Source of the DNA: Helianthus annuus
Lineage: Eukaryota; Streptophyta; Magnoliopsida; Asterales; Asteraceae
Direction: 5' to 3'
DNA: 64,000 bases
Assembly (NCBI RefSeq): GCF_002127325.2
Contig: NC_035436.2
Span: 107,655,591 to 107,719,590, forward strand
Position 1 is the stretch's first letter. The number at the start of each line of letters is the position of its first letter. This document shows positions 35,267 through 46,488 of the stretch, piece after piece. The position numbers and the translations under genes are program-made. The notes beneath the pieces were generated by a model that was given only the letters and a program-made list of their open reading frames with translations, was not told the origin of the DNA and made no database searches.

Positions 35267-36373
35267 TCATCCTTGTGCTGGATTTGCATTAGCAAGCTTT
35301 GGGCAATTTCTTCGGAAATGACCCATCTCGCCACAGTTGAAACAAGAACCTGGTAGGAAACGACCTTGAGCGGGATTGTTGCCAGCTTGGTTTGGTGCAG
35401 CTGCAGCTGGGCAGATTCTTGTTGTATGGCCTATGAGTCCACAAGTTTGGCATTTGCGGCACTGTACATTGGCGTGATGATGGAGGCTACATTGGTTGCA
35501 CAAGGGTGCAGTTCCATTGTATGGTTTTCTAGCAGGGGGTTGAGCTGGTTGGTTGGGGACGGCTTGACCATTGTGAGCGACCACGGCGAAGTTCTGAGAA
35601 GCCTTTCGCTTCCTTGACTTCTTAGGAGATTCAGTCTGTTCATCCATGGTCTTTGATTCCTCGATTGGGTTCGATTCCCCGGCTGATTTCTTGTCACCTT
35701 TTCGAAAAAGTTTATGCTTTCTGATCTGCGATTTAGTCAAGGTTGCAGATAGCTCAATGGCCTGACGGAGTGTGGTAGGGTTGCTACCAGTGACAATGTC
35801 TTGTACCGAGTCAGGCAGGCCGTCGATGTACCTTTCGATAGCCTTGTCGAGTGGGGCGACCATAGTCGGGCAAAGTAGACTCAACTCCTCAAACCTATCA
35901 GTATATGCCCTGTGTTCGCCACTATCTTGTTTCAAATCATCAAACTCCTTCTCCAACGCTCGTTGTTCATGACGAGGACAAAACTCTCTCATCATAAGTG
36001 TTCTCAGTTCAGCCCATGTTTGTGCTAGAGCAACATCTGCACCACGGTCTCTCATTACCCCGTTCCACCATGTAAGAGCCCTCTTCTGAAACACACTCGA
36101 AGAAAACTCGACCTTGCGATTTTCCGGACACTGCACGTGGCGAAAGGTATTCTCGATGCTCTCGAACCATTGGAGAAGCCCAGTTGCTCCCTCAGAACCA
36201 CTAAACTTGAGTGGTTTAGCCGAGTTAAAGTTCTTGAAATTGCATGTACCATTGTTGTTGTTGTTGGCTTGGTTCCACTGAGCAAAAAGATTTGGGAATT
36301 GAGCAGCCATCTGCTGCGCAATAATTTCTGCCAGCTCGGCAGTTGCTATCTGGTGTTCGCGTCGAGGAGGCAT
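35267..36373 (-). CDS. Gag protein of the young gag-only element
   Basis: This is an intact 368-codon frame. I placed the start at MPPRREHQ (36373), 23 codons inside the open frame, because both family members share it. Domains: Asn-rich N-terminal stretch (~35-50); gag body with KFSGSEGATGLLQWFE (~57-72), ALTWWNGVMRDRGA, LMMREFCPRHEQ, AYTDRFEELSLLCP and IERYIDGLPDSVQ; basic linker (~235-270). Two cysteine-rich regions follow, CRKCQTCGLIGHTTRIC and a standard CCHC knuckle CFNCGEMGHFRRNC near the C-terminus. It stops right after ANANPAQG, where related chromoviruses normally run on toward the protease. The protein should form particles and bind RNA (family knowledge). Confidence 0.93.
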   Translation of the reverse strand: MPPRREHQIATAELAEIIAQQMAAQFPNLFAQWNQANNNNNGTCNFKNFNSAKPLKFSGSEGATGLLQWFESIENTFRHVQCPENRKVEFSSSVFQKRALTWWNGVMRDRGADVALAQTWAELRTLMMREFCPRHEQRALEKEFDDLKQDSGEHRAYTDRFEELSLLCPTMVAPLDKAIERYIDGLPDSVQDIVTGSNPTTLRQAIELSATLTKSQIRKHKLFRKGDKKSAGESNPIEESKTMDEQTESPKKSRKRKASQNFAVVAHNGQAVPNQPAQPPARKPYNGTAPLCNQCSLHHHANVQCRKCQTCGLIGHTTRICPAAAAPNQAGNNPAQGRFLPGSCFNCGEMGHFRRNCPKLANANPAQG

Positions 36374-36987
36374 TCTAAAAGAGGAAAACATGAAAGGAAA
36401 CAAATAAAATGGTATTGGGTAAGAATAGGATGTTACAATCACTGACCATAATCACGGTTGATGGTCACTTGTTTGAATCATGAAGCAAACAAACAACACC
36501 AGGGCTGAATCAAAGCAAATAGATCCTCATAGTGTATCGCGAAGACATGCTCGCCTATAAGTGGACACTCACCCCAAGAGTTCCCAGGTAAGAGTGATTG
36601 GTCCGATTATGCGGATTTGTACGAACACTCTAACCTTAGACAGAAAACCCAGGGTACAGGCATTCACCCTTCCAGTTCGCACGTGTTCACACTATTTAGG
36701 ACCCAAAACTTTGACGGGAGTTTTGAAAATTCAAAGGGGTTTAAAACCTTATAACAAAGGGTTCAAAACCTTACAATAGAGGGTTCAAAACCTAGTAATC
36801 AATCATCCTAGAACAGATGATTAGCTTTCAAGGCGGTTTTGAAATTTATGTTCTTGTTGTGGTCGTCGCCTAAGGGTAGGTGACGGTATTGTTTTGTGAC
36901 TAAACACAAGTAAACTCGCGTTAGGTTCCTAGGAAGGTTATAGACTAGGTTAAAGCATTACTAATAACCTAATTCCCTATAACCATT
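36374..36987 (-). other. Leader between primer site and gag
   Basis: It is untranslated and colinear with 45898-46488 in the plus-strand element. No upstream ORF like those of chromoviruses C and D is evident. Confidence 0.65.
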
Positions 36988-37000
36988 GGCTCTGATACCA
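36988..37000 (-). promoter_or_regulatory. Primer-binding site of young gag-only element
   Basis: Minus-strand TGGTATCAGAGCC, seven bases after the LTR end, matches initiator Met tRNA. Confidence 0.9.
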
Positions 37001-37007
37001 TCTTTTC

Positions 37008-40000
37008 TGTCACACCCCGACCACGTAGAACATACAAAACGTGGCGGAAACATCGGGGAGTGTTGTAACAGAATCAATTGTTTCAAATCCATGGCAAATG
37101 AAGTTTCGTTTTATAAATCAAACATGAAAGTTTACATTGTCTAAACAAGAATCAAAGTGTACATAACATAAATTAACTAGTTCTTGTCTCGTTTTAAGTC
37201 ACTAAGGCACAGGTCCGCCTAAGTATGTCTTGATAAGTCCTATGCATCATCTCTTGAAAACACATGTGAAAATAGGTACGTCAGCATAAAAATGCCTGTG
37301 AGATACATTGGTTTTGAGAAAACGGAATTCATGACTTATGTTTGAGAAAATGTTTAGTCTTGAACCTTGTAATTTGCTTTGTCTTGTAAATCATTTGAAG
37401 ATAAGATCAGATGATATGTATAAATAAGAGAACACTGTATGGTTAAATGGATAACCATGTAAAATGAGTTTGTAAAACAATGTCTCATGAAAAGTGTGTT
37501 ATTTGTATAAAATGTCATATGTCTCAAATTGAAATGATTCAAATAACGCTACGATATGTAATACCATACAAACACTTATATATAGGAAGTACCAGCGGCG
37601 TATCCACCATGCTTGTATCATATTACACACGCCTCGTTACTTAATCACTTACTCAAACCAAACCATCGAGATGAAGTGTTTAACAATGGTAGAAATGTTC
37701 ATTTATAGTCAAATGTCTATTGTCAAATGTAATCCATGTCAACGGATACAACTGGTTTACACGGTTCAATGGTTACAGACGGTTCATGAAATCAAAGGGG
37801 TAAGACGGTTCACATAGTCAAATGGTTACAACGGTTCAAAATGTAGTGTAATGTGTTCATATGCTGGATGAGCATATGCAACAGAAATGCATTGTGAAAC
37901 AATGTACTACGTATGCACACAATGGGCGTACGTAGCATGAAATGTATTGTAGAGTACAACGGTTCAAAATGTAGTATACTGTGTTCATATGCTGGATGAG
38001 CATATGCAACAGATATGCAATGTGAAACAATGTACTACGTATGCACACAATGGGCGTACGTAGCATGAAATGTGATGTAAAGCAATGTACTAAGTACGCA
38101 CACAATGGGCATACATAGCATAAACACAATGAAATCATGTACTATATATGTACTATCGAACATAGCAGCATATGATGTGAAAACCGGAAAGCATGAAAGT
38201 AGCAAGTAGGCACATGTGTTTCACCCCAAAACAGTTTGGAAAACAGTAAAAGAGGGGTTCAATGTACTCACATTGACTCCTCGAAAACATGTAAAAGATG
38301 GGGTTCAATGTACTCACCTGAGATTGCTTTGAGTTCTTGTATAATAACCAAACAAATGCTAGATCACGGAATATCAAACGGCACCTAATAGGTAGCTATG
38401 TTAATATACCGGACCAAATCGGAAGGATCGGATAGTACGCGGGTTCGTAACCCAAACGAGTATGGAGACTCGTGTAATATGGTTTAACAAAGCCTACATA
38501 CTAAAATGAAACCTAACCTAAGTGCTTGCGACCCATTACGACCCGTTTAGGTCGCTTATGCTACCCTAACGCGTCGTTCGCGTAGAACGCGTTCGGAACG
38601 CCTAACATCGTGACCACAAGGTATAACCTCGGAAGGTTATAGCTATGGTCACCTAATGTGTTTGGTCGGATCCTAAAGATCGACCAAATGGGTCGGGTTC
38701 GAAAGTATAAGCGATGGTTTAGATCGCTTACCTTACGACCCTATATAAGCACTAAACTAAAAGTGACGAGCTAAGCATGTTAGAACATGCTTAACTAAGT
38801 TTAGAAAACAGGTTTGACATCAAAACAAACGGCTTTGATGCTCACGAGTAGTTTGGTTACAAAATATGCAAGAATGCACATTTTGGCCGAAACTACGACC
38901 CGTCACTGAGCCTAGTTAACGTGGTGATCAGTAGGTATAGTCACTACGGACTATAACCATCGTGATCACGCTCACGTTATGAAGTTCCATGAACTTCGCA
39001 TCGACCATAAGCTGGTCAATGCAGAAAGTCAACAAAACGTTGACTTTCGGACTCGAAAAGCGATAAAAGAGCGAAAGAAGACTTACGGAAGGTCCCCGAG
39101 TGCTAATCTAGATCAAATAGCTCAGGTATGGAACAATGGTTCCAACTTAGAGCCTTAAGATCAGATTTTGTGGGTTTTTGGAACAAAGGGGGGGTATTTA
39201 TAGGAAAAGTGGAACCGTTAGGATCGTTTATCGAATATCGTGCCGCGATCTCGAGCGTACACTTGTCAAATTCTTGTGGTAAGTCAGAAATTGCCCCTTG
39301 GCTCTTGATTGGGTGAAAGGGCATTGCCTCTTGATCGAACGAAAGGCCAACTGCATTAAATAGATACATTGAATCTGTCTGACAGTCTCACACGCCCCGC
39401 GTAAGGATTTGGTAAATCCTTACGCGCCCCGCCTAAGGTTCCCAGATCAGAATTTACAATTTTGGTCCCTGCACTTCAGAAACACGTATTTTGGCCCATT
39501 TTTGGCACGTTTAAGCCCCGTTAACCTCATTTCAAGGCTCTAAGATGAAGTTAAAGTGTAAGGGACATGAAATATGCTCAAAAATATTCCGGATGTCGGT
39601 TCGTTTGGCCGTACGATTGCGATGTTCGCTTAATTACGACGGAATGCGCATAAGCGCGAAAGACGATCCAAATGACGCGACGAATGGATTTTTCTCATGC
39701 CAAACACCAAGGCATAATATTATAATGCTTACATAAATTTTTGGATGTCCGGATGTATTCAGAACGTAAGTTATGCGCGAAAGTGCAAACTTGTGCACTT
39801 TTTGACACTTTTAGTCCCTGAATGATCCAAAAGTTTGTTTTAGCATACCAAACACCTCAAAGCCTATTTCTAAGCTATGTAAAGGATATTTAGGGTATGT
39901 TTAACTTATGGACATGTTCCGGAATGTTCGTTATAGTTCAAATTGGCATACTTTTGCAGTTTGTCAAGTTTAGTCCCTGTAAGCGAATTAACTTGTTTTT

Positions 40001-40278
40001 GCTATACCAAAGCCTTCAAAACTTATTTCTAAGTTATGTAAAGGTTATTTAAGGTATGTTGAGTATATGTTGATGTTCCGGAGTATTTGTCGCATTAAAC
40101 TGAGTACGTTTACGCACCAGTTTGCGTATAATGCTCTAGAAAGCAATGTAGAGTTTGAAATTGAACAATAATTGATATGTGCAAAACATACACATATTTA
40201 TACAAGATCCCAAGTATGAAATACAATATTTCATCGGCTTGGTATTTGTTTGATGGTCGCGGTGACACAGGTGTCACA
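37008..40278 (-). repeat. 5' LTR of young gag-only element (3271 bp)
   Basis: It equals 30024-33294 at a constant offset of 6984. Differences found are at 37866, 38451, 38767, 39244, 39392, 39610 and 40114: six transitions and one transversion, with no indel. Confidence 0.95.
39195..39202 (-). promoter_or_regulatory. TATA box of the young gag-only element
   Basis: Minus-strand TATAAATA is followed downstream by a run of seven C. Transcription would run leftward through gag. Confidence 0.7.
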
Positions 40279-40771
40279 CAAGAGCTCCAAGCACTCCTAT
40301 TTATAGGCTGAACAGAAGCCTGGGCACGGCCCCGTGTCCATCTGACACTCTCTCTCTTCATTAATTGTAATTCGCAAGTGCAATAAATGCGCCTGCAGCA
40401 ACTTGACCATGCCCCCGTGTCCGCTGGGCACGGCCCTGTGGTGGGCAATAGAAGCTTCTATAGGTTTGTCTTTTCTACTGCTTCCTGGGCACGGCCCCGT
40501 GCTTGCTGAGCATGGGGCGTGTTCAGTCTTCTGGCTTTTCTGTTTTGCTTGGGGAGATGCTGTCGGGGGGTCGGGCATATCACTTTTCTTCCTTTTCTTG
40601 TATTTATGTTAGATTTTGCTGTCTTTTTGCTTCTTTTGTTATTTTGAGCTCATTTAATCCTGAAAATACAAAAGGAAGACAAAAGCATACTTTTTCAAAC
40701 ATTAGTACTAAAAAAGGGTTAGTTTTAAGCCACAATTGATGTAATTTATATGTTGCATTTTGTGCACATCA
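40279..40771 (-). repeat. Solo Athila LTR, promoter piece
   Basis: It continues 28840-30023 after the gag-only insertion and ends at tip TGATGTG (minus strand). TATAAATA lies at 40298-40305, and paired GC hairpins at 40318-40520 lie upstream of it. Confidence 0.85.
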
Positions 40772-41179
40772 ATTATTCCTAATAAATCTTTTGCCCTTTC
40801 CCACTAAAGGGTTTCTTAGTCATTTTACCTTGTAAACAAGATTCGCATGTATCAAAAGAACCAATTTATTTGTGTCTAAAAGACCATTCTTTTGAAGTGC
40901 TTGCAAGCGATTTCTGTTTATATGACCAAGAAGACAATGCCAAAGATAGGTCTCACTCAAATCCATTTTGAGTCTCTTGGTGATTGCTTGGTACATTGAA
41001 CTATCAAATGAGGTATTACCATGAACCAATTCATAAATACCATTTGAAAGCATAGCTTTAAAGTAAAACGTGTCATTTATCGAAATATAAATGTCATTGT
41101 ATACAAACTTTAAATCAAAACCATATTGTCTTATAAGGGAAACTTGAATAATGTCCCTAGTCAAACTAGGAGCATTCAA
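40772..41179 (-). pseudogene. Copia F pre-integrase domain
   Basis: This is a 119-codon open piece on the minus strand with NGIYELVHG, the zinc-binding LWHCLLGHINRNRLQALQKNGLL and, after a stop, CESCLQGKMTKKPFSG. This is the GAG-pre-integrase/integrase zinc finger of copia elements. It is broken by a stop at 40820 and by the Athila LTR insertion at 40771. Confidence 0.88.
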
Positions 41180-42060
41180 AACATTTTTAAAACAACTTCC
41201 AAACCATTTGGAAGTTTCAAAACATAGTCTCCTAGGGCTTCAACTTGAACTTTCGTTCCATTGCCCATGAAGAGACTAATGTCTCCCTTCTTTTAATGCT
41301 TATCCCTTTTGAACCCTTTGCAACAAATTGCAAACATGAGTTCCACATCTGGTATCTAATACCCATGTGTTTGAAGAAATAACATTAAGGTCAATATGTT
41401 TCATAAAGATTGTACCTGAGGTTTACCCCTGCATCCCTCTTATTTTTCAACTCTTTGAGATAGGTTGGACAATTCCTATTTAAAAGTCCTATCTCACCAC
41501 ACTCAAAGCATGGATCGTTCATGGCAACCTTTTCCTTCTTTTCTTTTGGTTTCGGTGGTTCCGCTTTAGTCTTTCTTTTCCCTTCCCTTTCAATTGCCCG
41601 TTTCCATTTGCTACATTTGCTTTGGTTTCGAGGTGATGCCCTTTCTTGTTGCCATCCTCATTGATCGTTAGAATGGATAAAGCCCTTTTACCCATATTAA
41701 GCCTTTCGAGGTGATCAATGTGGCTTTTTCATCTTAAGGACATAAGATGAGACCGATTGGGTTTCCTCTATTCGACATGCATGAAGCGCCCAAAGCGTTC
41801 TACCTTTGCATATTGTAGGAACATTTCCTTCAATTGGGTAATCATGAAGTATGCTCATGATGTTCAAAATCCTTTTGAATCTCGGGAATCATAATTCCAA
41901 ACATGAGGCAAGAGGCTTGCATAGTATCCTCGGTATACTTAATCCAATCGTTAGGCATCCTCATCTTCCATAAGAGGTTCATCAGGATTAGGATCATCCA
42001 ACACATAGGATATTGCTGATTCCAGGATCCGGCGAGTTTGACGGAGCCTCATTCCCGAAA
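41180..42060 (-). pseudogene. Copia F gag (heavily broken)
   Basis: The minus strand shows gag-like pieces (SYVLDDPNPDEPLMEDE near 41960-42010, FMITQLKEMFLQYAK near 41820-41860). A CCHC knuckle at 41469-41510 reads CFECGEIGLLNRNC, with Leu in place of the zinc-binding His. Many stops and shifts are present. No protease was recognised. Confidence 0.75.
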
Positions 42061-42114
42061 CGACGTGTTCGGTGCGATTATTATGACAAAGAAAGGAGTA
42101 GAAGATAGACACGA

Positions 42115-42341
42115 TGTTAGTGCACGATGTCTAAAGCCTACGTCTTAGTCTTAGTCATGCTTGTATAGGGTCTAGGGGTCTGATATGTCAAGTATGTAAT
42201 GTATAGGGGCTAAATTGTAAGTTTTATGTGTTTATGTAGTGATTCCGCTTGAAATGACACTTTGTCATTTCAAGCGAAATCAGAAGCTTGTGATTCCGCT
42301 CGAAATGACAAGGTGTCATTTCTAGCGGAACAAGGTCCCCT
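42115..42341 (+). repeat. Copia E 5' LTR, left half
   Basis: It starts TGTTAGTGCACG. With 52692-52920 it forms an LTR of about 451 bp. It ends with two neighbouring hairpins just before the TATA box that lies on the other side of the gag-only insertion. The left edge abuts copia F. Confidence 0.75.
42241..42330 (+). repeat. Two tandem hairpins in copia E LTR
   Basis: Hairpin 1: arms 42241-42259 and 42263-42281 match at 18 of 19 positions, loop CTT. Hairpin 2: arms 42294-42310 and 42314-42330 match at 16 of 17, loop AGG. Both arms carry the TTCCGCTTGAAATGACA theme. Confidence 0.88.
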
Positions 42342-43181
42342 TGTGACACCTGTGTCACTTCAACCATCAAACAAACGCCAAACCAATGAAATATTGTATT
42401 TCATACTTTGGACATATATAAATATGTGTATCGTTTGCACATATCAACTCTTATTCGATTTCAAGCTCTAAATCGCTTTCTGGAGAATTATACGCAAACT
42501 GGTGCATAAAACGTACTCAGTTTAAAGCGACAAATACTCCGGAACATCAACATATACTCAACATACCTTAAATAACCCTTACATAACTTAGAAATAAGTT
42601 TTGAAGGCTTTGGTATGGCAAAAACAAGTTAATTCGCTTACAGGGACTAAACTTGACAAACTGCGAAAGTATGCCAATTTGAACTGTAACAAACATTCCG
42701 GAACATGTCCATAAGTTAAACATACCATAAATATCCTTTACATAGCTTAGAAATAGGCTTTGAGGGGTTTGGTATGCTAAAACAAACTTTTGGATCATTC
42801 AGGGGCTAAAAGTGTCAAAAAGTGCACAAGTTTGCACTTTTGCGCATAACTTACGTTCTGAATACATCCGGACATCCAAAAATTTATGTAAGCATCCTTA
42901 TATTATGCCTTAGTGTATGGCATGAGAAAAATCCATTCGTCGCGCAATTTGGATCGTCTTTCGCGCTTATGCGCATTCCGTCGTAATTAACCGAACATCG
43001 CGACCGTACGGCCAAACGAACCGACATCCGGGATATTTTTTAGCACATTTTAAGTTCCCTATACTTTAACATCATTTTAGAGCTTTGAAATGAGGTTAAC
43101 GGGGCTTAAACGTGTCAAAAATGCATCAAATACCAAGTTTTAGAGCTGCAGGGACCAAAACTGTAAATCTGCCAAACTAAG

Positions 43182-43220
43182 GGCTTACGGATCGTAAGCC
43201 AAAACCCATACGGTCCGTAA
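43182..43220 (+). repeat. GC-rich hairpins upstream of LTR promoter
   Basis: Arms GGCTTACG (43182-43189) and CGTAAGCC (43193-43200) with loop GAT are followed by the 11-bp palindrome-like TACGGTCCGTA at 43209-43219. They lie about 190-225 bp before the TATA box. Confidence 0.8.
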
Positions 43221-43406
43221 GGAGTCCCCAGTACAGCAGATTCACTGAATCCACTTGCAGTTGGCCTTTCGTTCGTTCAAGGGGCAATGCCCTTTCACCC
43301 AATCAAGAGCCAAGGGCCATTTTCAGTAACCACAACATTTTGACAAGTGGACGCTTAGGATCGTGGCACGAAAATCAAGAAACGATCCTAACGGTTATGC
43401 TTTTCC

Positions 43407-43414
43407 TATAAATA
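43407..43414 (+). promoter_or_regulatory. TATA box of older gag-only element
   Basis: TATAAATA is followed by a C-rich run, as in the other family member. Confidence 0.7.
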
Positions 43415-45884
43415 CCCCCACCCCCATTCTTGAAAAAACCCACAAGAATCTGATCTAAAAAGCTCTAAGTTGAAGTATTGCTTCATACCTGAGTTTCTTT
43501 GATCAAGATTAGCTTTCGGGGATCCTTTGTAAGTGTTCCTTCGTTGTTTTATCGCTTTTCGAGTCCGAAAGTCGAACTATGTTTGACTTTCTGCATTGAC
43601 CAGTTTATGGTCGATGCGAAGTTCGTTGGAACTTCATAACGTGAGTGTGATCACGATGGTTATAGCCCGTAGTGACTATACCTACTGATTACCACGTTAT
43701 CTAGGCTCAGTGACGAGTCGTAGTTTCGGCCAAAATGTGCATTCTTGCATATTTTGTAACCAAACTACTCGTAGGCATCAAAGCCGTTTGTTTTGATGCC
43801 AAACCTGTTTTCTAGACTTAGTTAAGCTTGTTCTAACATGCTTAGCTCGTCACTTTTAGTTTAGTGCTTATATAGGGTCGTAAGGTAAGCGATCTAAACC
43901 ATCGCTTATACTTTCGAACCCGACCCATTTGGTCGATCATTAGGATCCGACCAAACACATTAGGTGACCATAGCTATAACCTTCCGAGGTTATACCTTGT
44001 GGTCACGATGTTAGGCGTTCCAGACGCGTTCTACGCGAACGACGCGTAAGGTAGCATAAGCTACCTAAACGGGTCGTGATGGGTCGCAAGCACTTAGGTT
44101 AGGATTCATTTTAGTATGTAGGCTTTGTTAAACCATATTACACGAGTCTCCATACTCGTTTGGTTTACGAACCCGCATACTATCTGATCCTTCTGATTTG
44201 GTCCGGTATATTAACATAGCTACCTATTAGGTGCCGTTTGATATCCCGTGATCTTTAGCATTATCTGGTTATTATACAAGAACTCCAAAGCAATCTCAGG
44301 TGAGTACATTGAACCCCTCTTTTACTGTTTTCTAAACTGTTTTGGGGTGAAACACATGTGCCTATCTGTTACATTCATGCTTTCCATGTTTTCACATCAT
44401 ATGCCTGCTATGTTGTTAGTACATTATAGTACACGATTTCATTACATTTCACGCTATGTATGCCCATTGTGTGCGTACTTAGTACATTGATTTACATTAC
44501 ATTTCTGTTGCATATGTTTACTCAGCATATGGACACATTGATTTACATGAACATTTCTGTTGCATATGTTTACTCAGCATATGGACACATTGATTTACAT
44601 GAACATTTCTGCTTCGTATGTTTACTTAGCATACTTAGTACAATTATTTACATCACATGCCTTCATTTTGTTATGACATTTGGTTTGTTTAACAAGGGAC
44701 AATACATTCATTAACATTAGCTACGTCGTTCGTTAGTAGGAAGTGGTACCATAGGAATTGACAACTCCCGTTCCTGAAGTCCTGGGTTTGATAGGATTGT
44801 AAGGAATGACCGAATTCAGTATACATAACTTAGATAAACCTTTAATTTGTTTAAGGGTTTATCGCCACAGTCTCAAGGCTTGGATGTATGCATGTTTCAC
44901 AATACCGCATAAATGTTAATATCAATAGAGCATGCATTTTTCCACAGAACATAACGTTGATTTAAACCACGTTTTACTTCAACGACTTGTTTTGTGCATT
45001 TTACATATGGTTTAAGTTGATACATTTCGCTTACCGTACATGATACATTTTGGGATACACATTACATGATTTACATTGAACATAAACACGTTGACATTAA
45101 CACATACACATTTGGTGGTTTACATTGAACATAGACATTTCGACATGGTTTACACAATAACACTTGACATTTGGTTTATACATGAACAATCTACATGGTG
45201 GTTGGTTTGGGTAAATGGTTGGTGTAACGTGGCGTATGTAATATGATACAAACATGGTGGATTCGCCGCTGGTACTTCCTTTATATAAATGCTTGTATAG
45301 TATTACATATCGTAGCGTTATCCAAGTCATTTCAGTTTAGATACATTACATTTTACACAAATAACATATTCTTCACAAGACATTGTTTTACAAACGAATT
45401 ATCTTATACAAACTCATTTTACTTGGTCATTCATTTAACCATACAGTGTTCTCTTATTTATACATATCATCTGATCATATCGTTTTTCAAATGATTTACA
45501 AGACAAAGCAAATTACAAAGTTCATGACTAAACATTTTCTCAAACATAAGTCATGAATTCCGTTTTCACAAAACCAATGTATCTCACATGCATTTTTATG
45601 CTGACGTACCTATTTTCACATGTGTTTTCAGGAGATGATGCATAGGACTTATCAAGATATACATAGGGGGACATGTGCCTTAGTGACTTAAAACGAGACA
45701 AGAACTAGTTAATTAATGTTATGTACTCTTTAGTTCTTGTTTTAAACAATGTATACTTTCATATTTGATTAATAAAACGAAACTTCATGTGCCATGGATT
45801 TGAAACAATTGATTCTGTTACAACACTCCCCGACGTTTCCACCACGTTTTGTATGTCCTACGTGGTCGGGGTGTGACAGAAAAG

Positions 45885-45897
45885 TTGGTATCAGAGC
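45885..45897 (+). promoter_or_regulatory. Primer-binding site of older gag-only element
   Basis: TGGTATCAGAGCC, seven bases after the LTR end, matches initiator Met tRNA. Confidence 0.9.
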
Positions 45898-46488
45898 CAA
45901 TGGTTATAGGGAATTAGGTTATTAGTAATGCTTTGACCTAGTCTATAACCTTCCTAGGACCCTAACGCGAGTTTACTTGCGTTTAGTCATAAAACAATAC
46001 CGTCACCTATCCTTAGGCGACGACCACAACAAGAACATAAATTTCAAAAACGCTTTGAAAACTAATAATCTGTTCTAGGATGATTGATTACTAGGTTTTG
46101 AACCCTCTGTTATAAGGTTTTGAACCCCTTTGAATTTTCAAAACTCTCGTCAAAGTTTTGGGTCCTAAATAGTGTGAACACGTGCAAACTGGAAGAGTGA
46201 ATGCCTGTACCTTGGGATTTCTGTCTAAGGTTAGAGTGTTCGTACAAATCCACATGATCGGACCAGTCACTCTTACCTGGGAACTCTTGGGGTGAGTGTC
46301 CACTTATAGGCGAGCATGTCTTCGCGATACACTATGAGGATCTATTTGCTTTGATTCAGCCTTGGTGTTGTTTGTTTGCTTCGTGGTTCAAACAAATGAC
46401 CATCAACCATGACTATGGTCGGTAATTGTAACATCCTATTCTTACCCAATGCCATTTCATTTGCTTTCTTTCTTGTTTCTCTTTTAGA

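Larger units (their letters stand above)
30024..40278 (-). mobile_element. Gag-only LTR retrotransposon (TR-GAG type), young copy, 10255 bp
   Basis: Two 3271-bp LTRs enclose 3713 bp with a primer site, gag and a polypurine tract. No protease, RT, RNase H or integrase is present. The exact target duplication CAAGA (30019-30023, 40279-40283) marks it as an intact insertion. LTRs differ at seven sites found by eye. It lies in a solo Athila LTR between the TATA box and the expected RNA start. Confidence 0.95.
17259..42114 (-). mobile_element. Ty1/copia element F, interrupted by two nested insertions
   Basis: Pieces at 17259-20211, 28405-28839 and 40772-42114 join into one minus-strand copia element of about 4.7 kb. 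From right to left the order is gag, CCHC knuckle, pre-integrase domain, integrase, RT, RNase H start, polypurine tract and 3' LTR. The integrase end is colinear across the C insertion: the frame before 28405 continues after 20211. It is the oldest layer here, being host to C, to the solo Athila LTR and probably to H and E. All frames are broken. Confidence 0.85.
42342..45877 (+). repeat. 5' LTR of older gag-only element (3536 bp)
   Basis: It runs TGTGACACC...GGTGTGACA. It contains hairpin GGCTTACG/CGTAAGCC (43182-43200), TACGG-T-CCGTA nearby, a TATA box at 43407-43414, and about three tandem 52-bp units (starts 44509, 44561 and about 44613). Confidence 0.94.

Noticed and set aside
44248..44714. 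Two overlapping-style frames repeated at 51061-51527
   Set aside because: They lie in LTR sequence built from 52-bp tandem units; the protein repeats mirror the DNA repeats and no family is recognised.
45885..45897. tRNA gene fragments at the TGGTATCAGAGCC sites
   Set aside because: Only about 13 bases match, directly after LTR ends; these are primer-binding sites, not tRNA genes.
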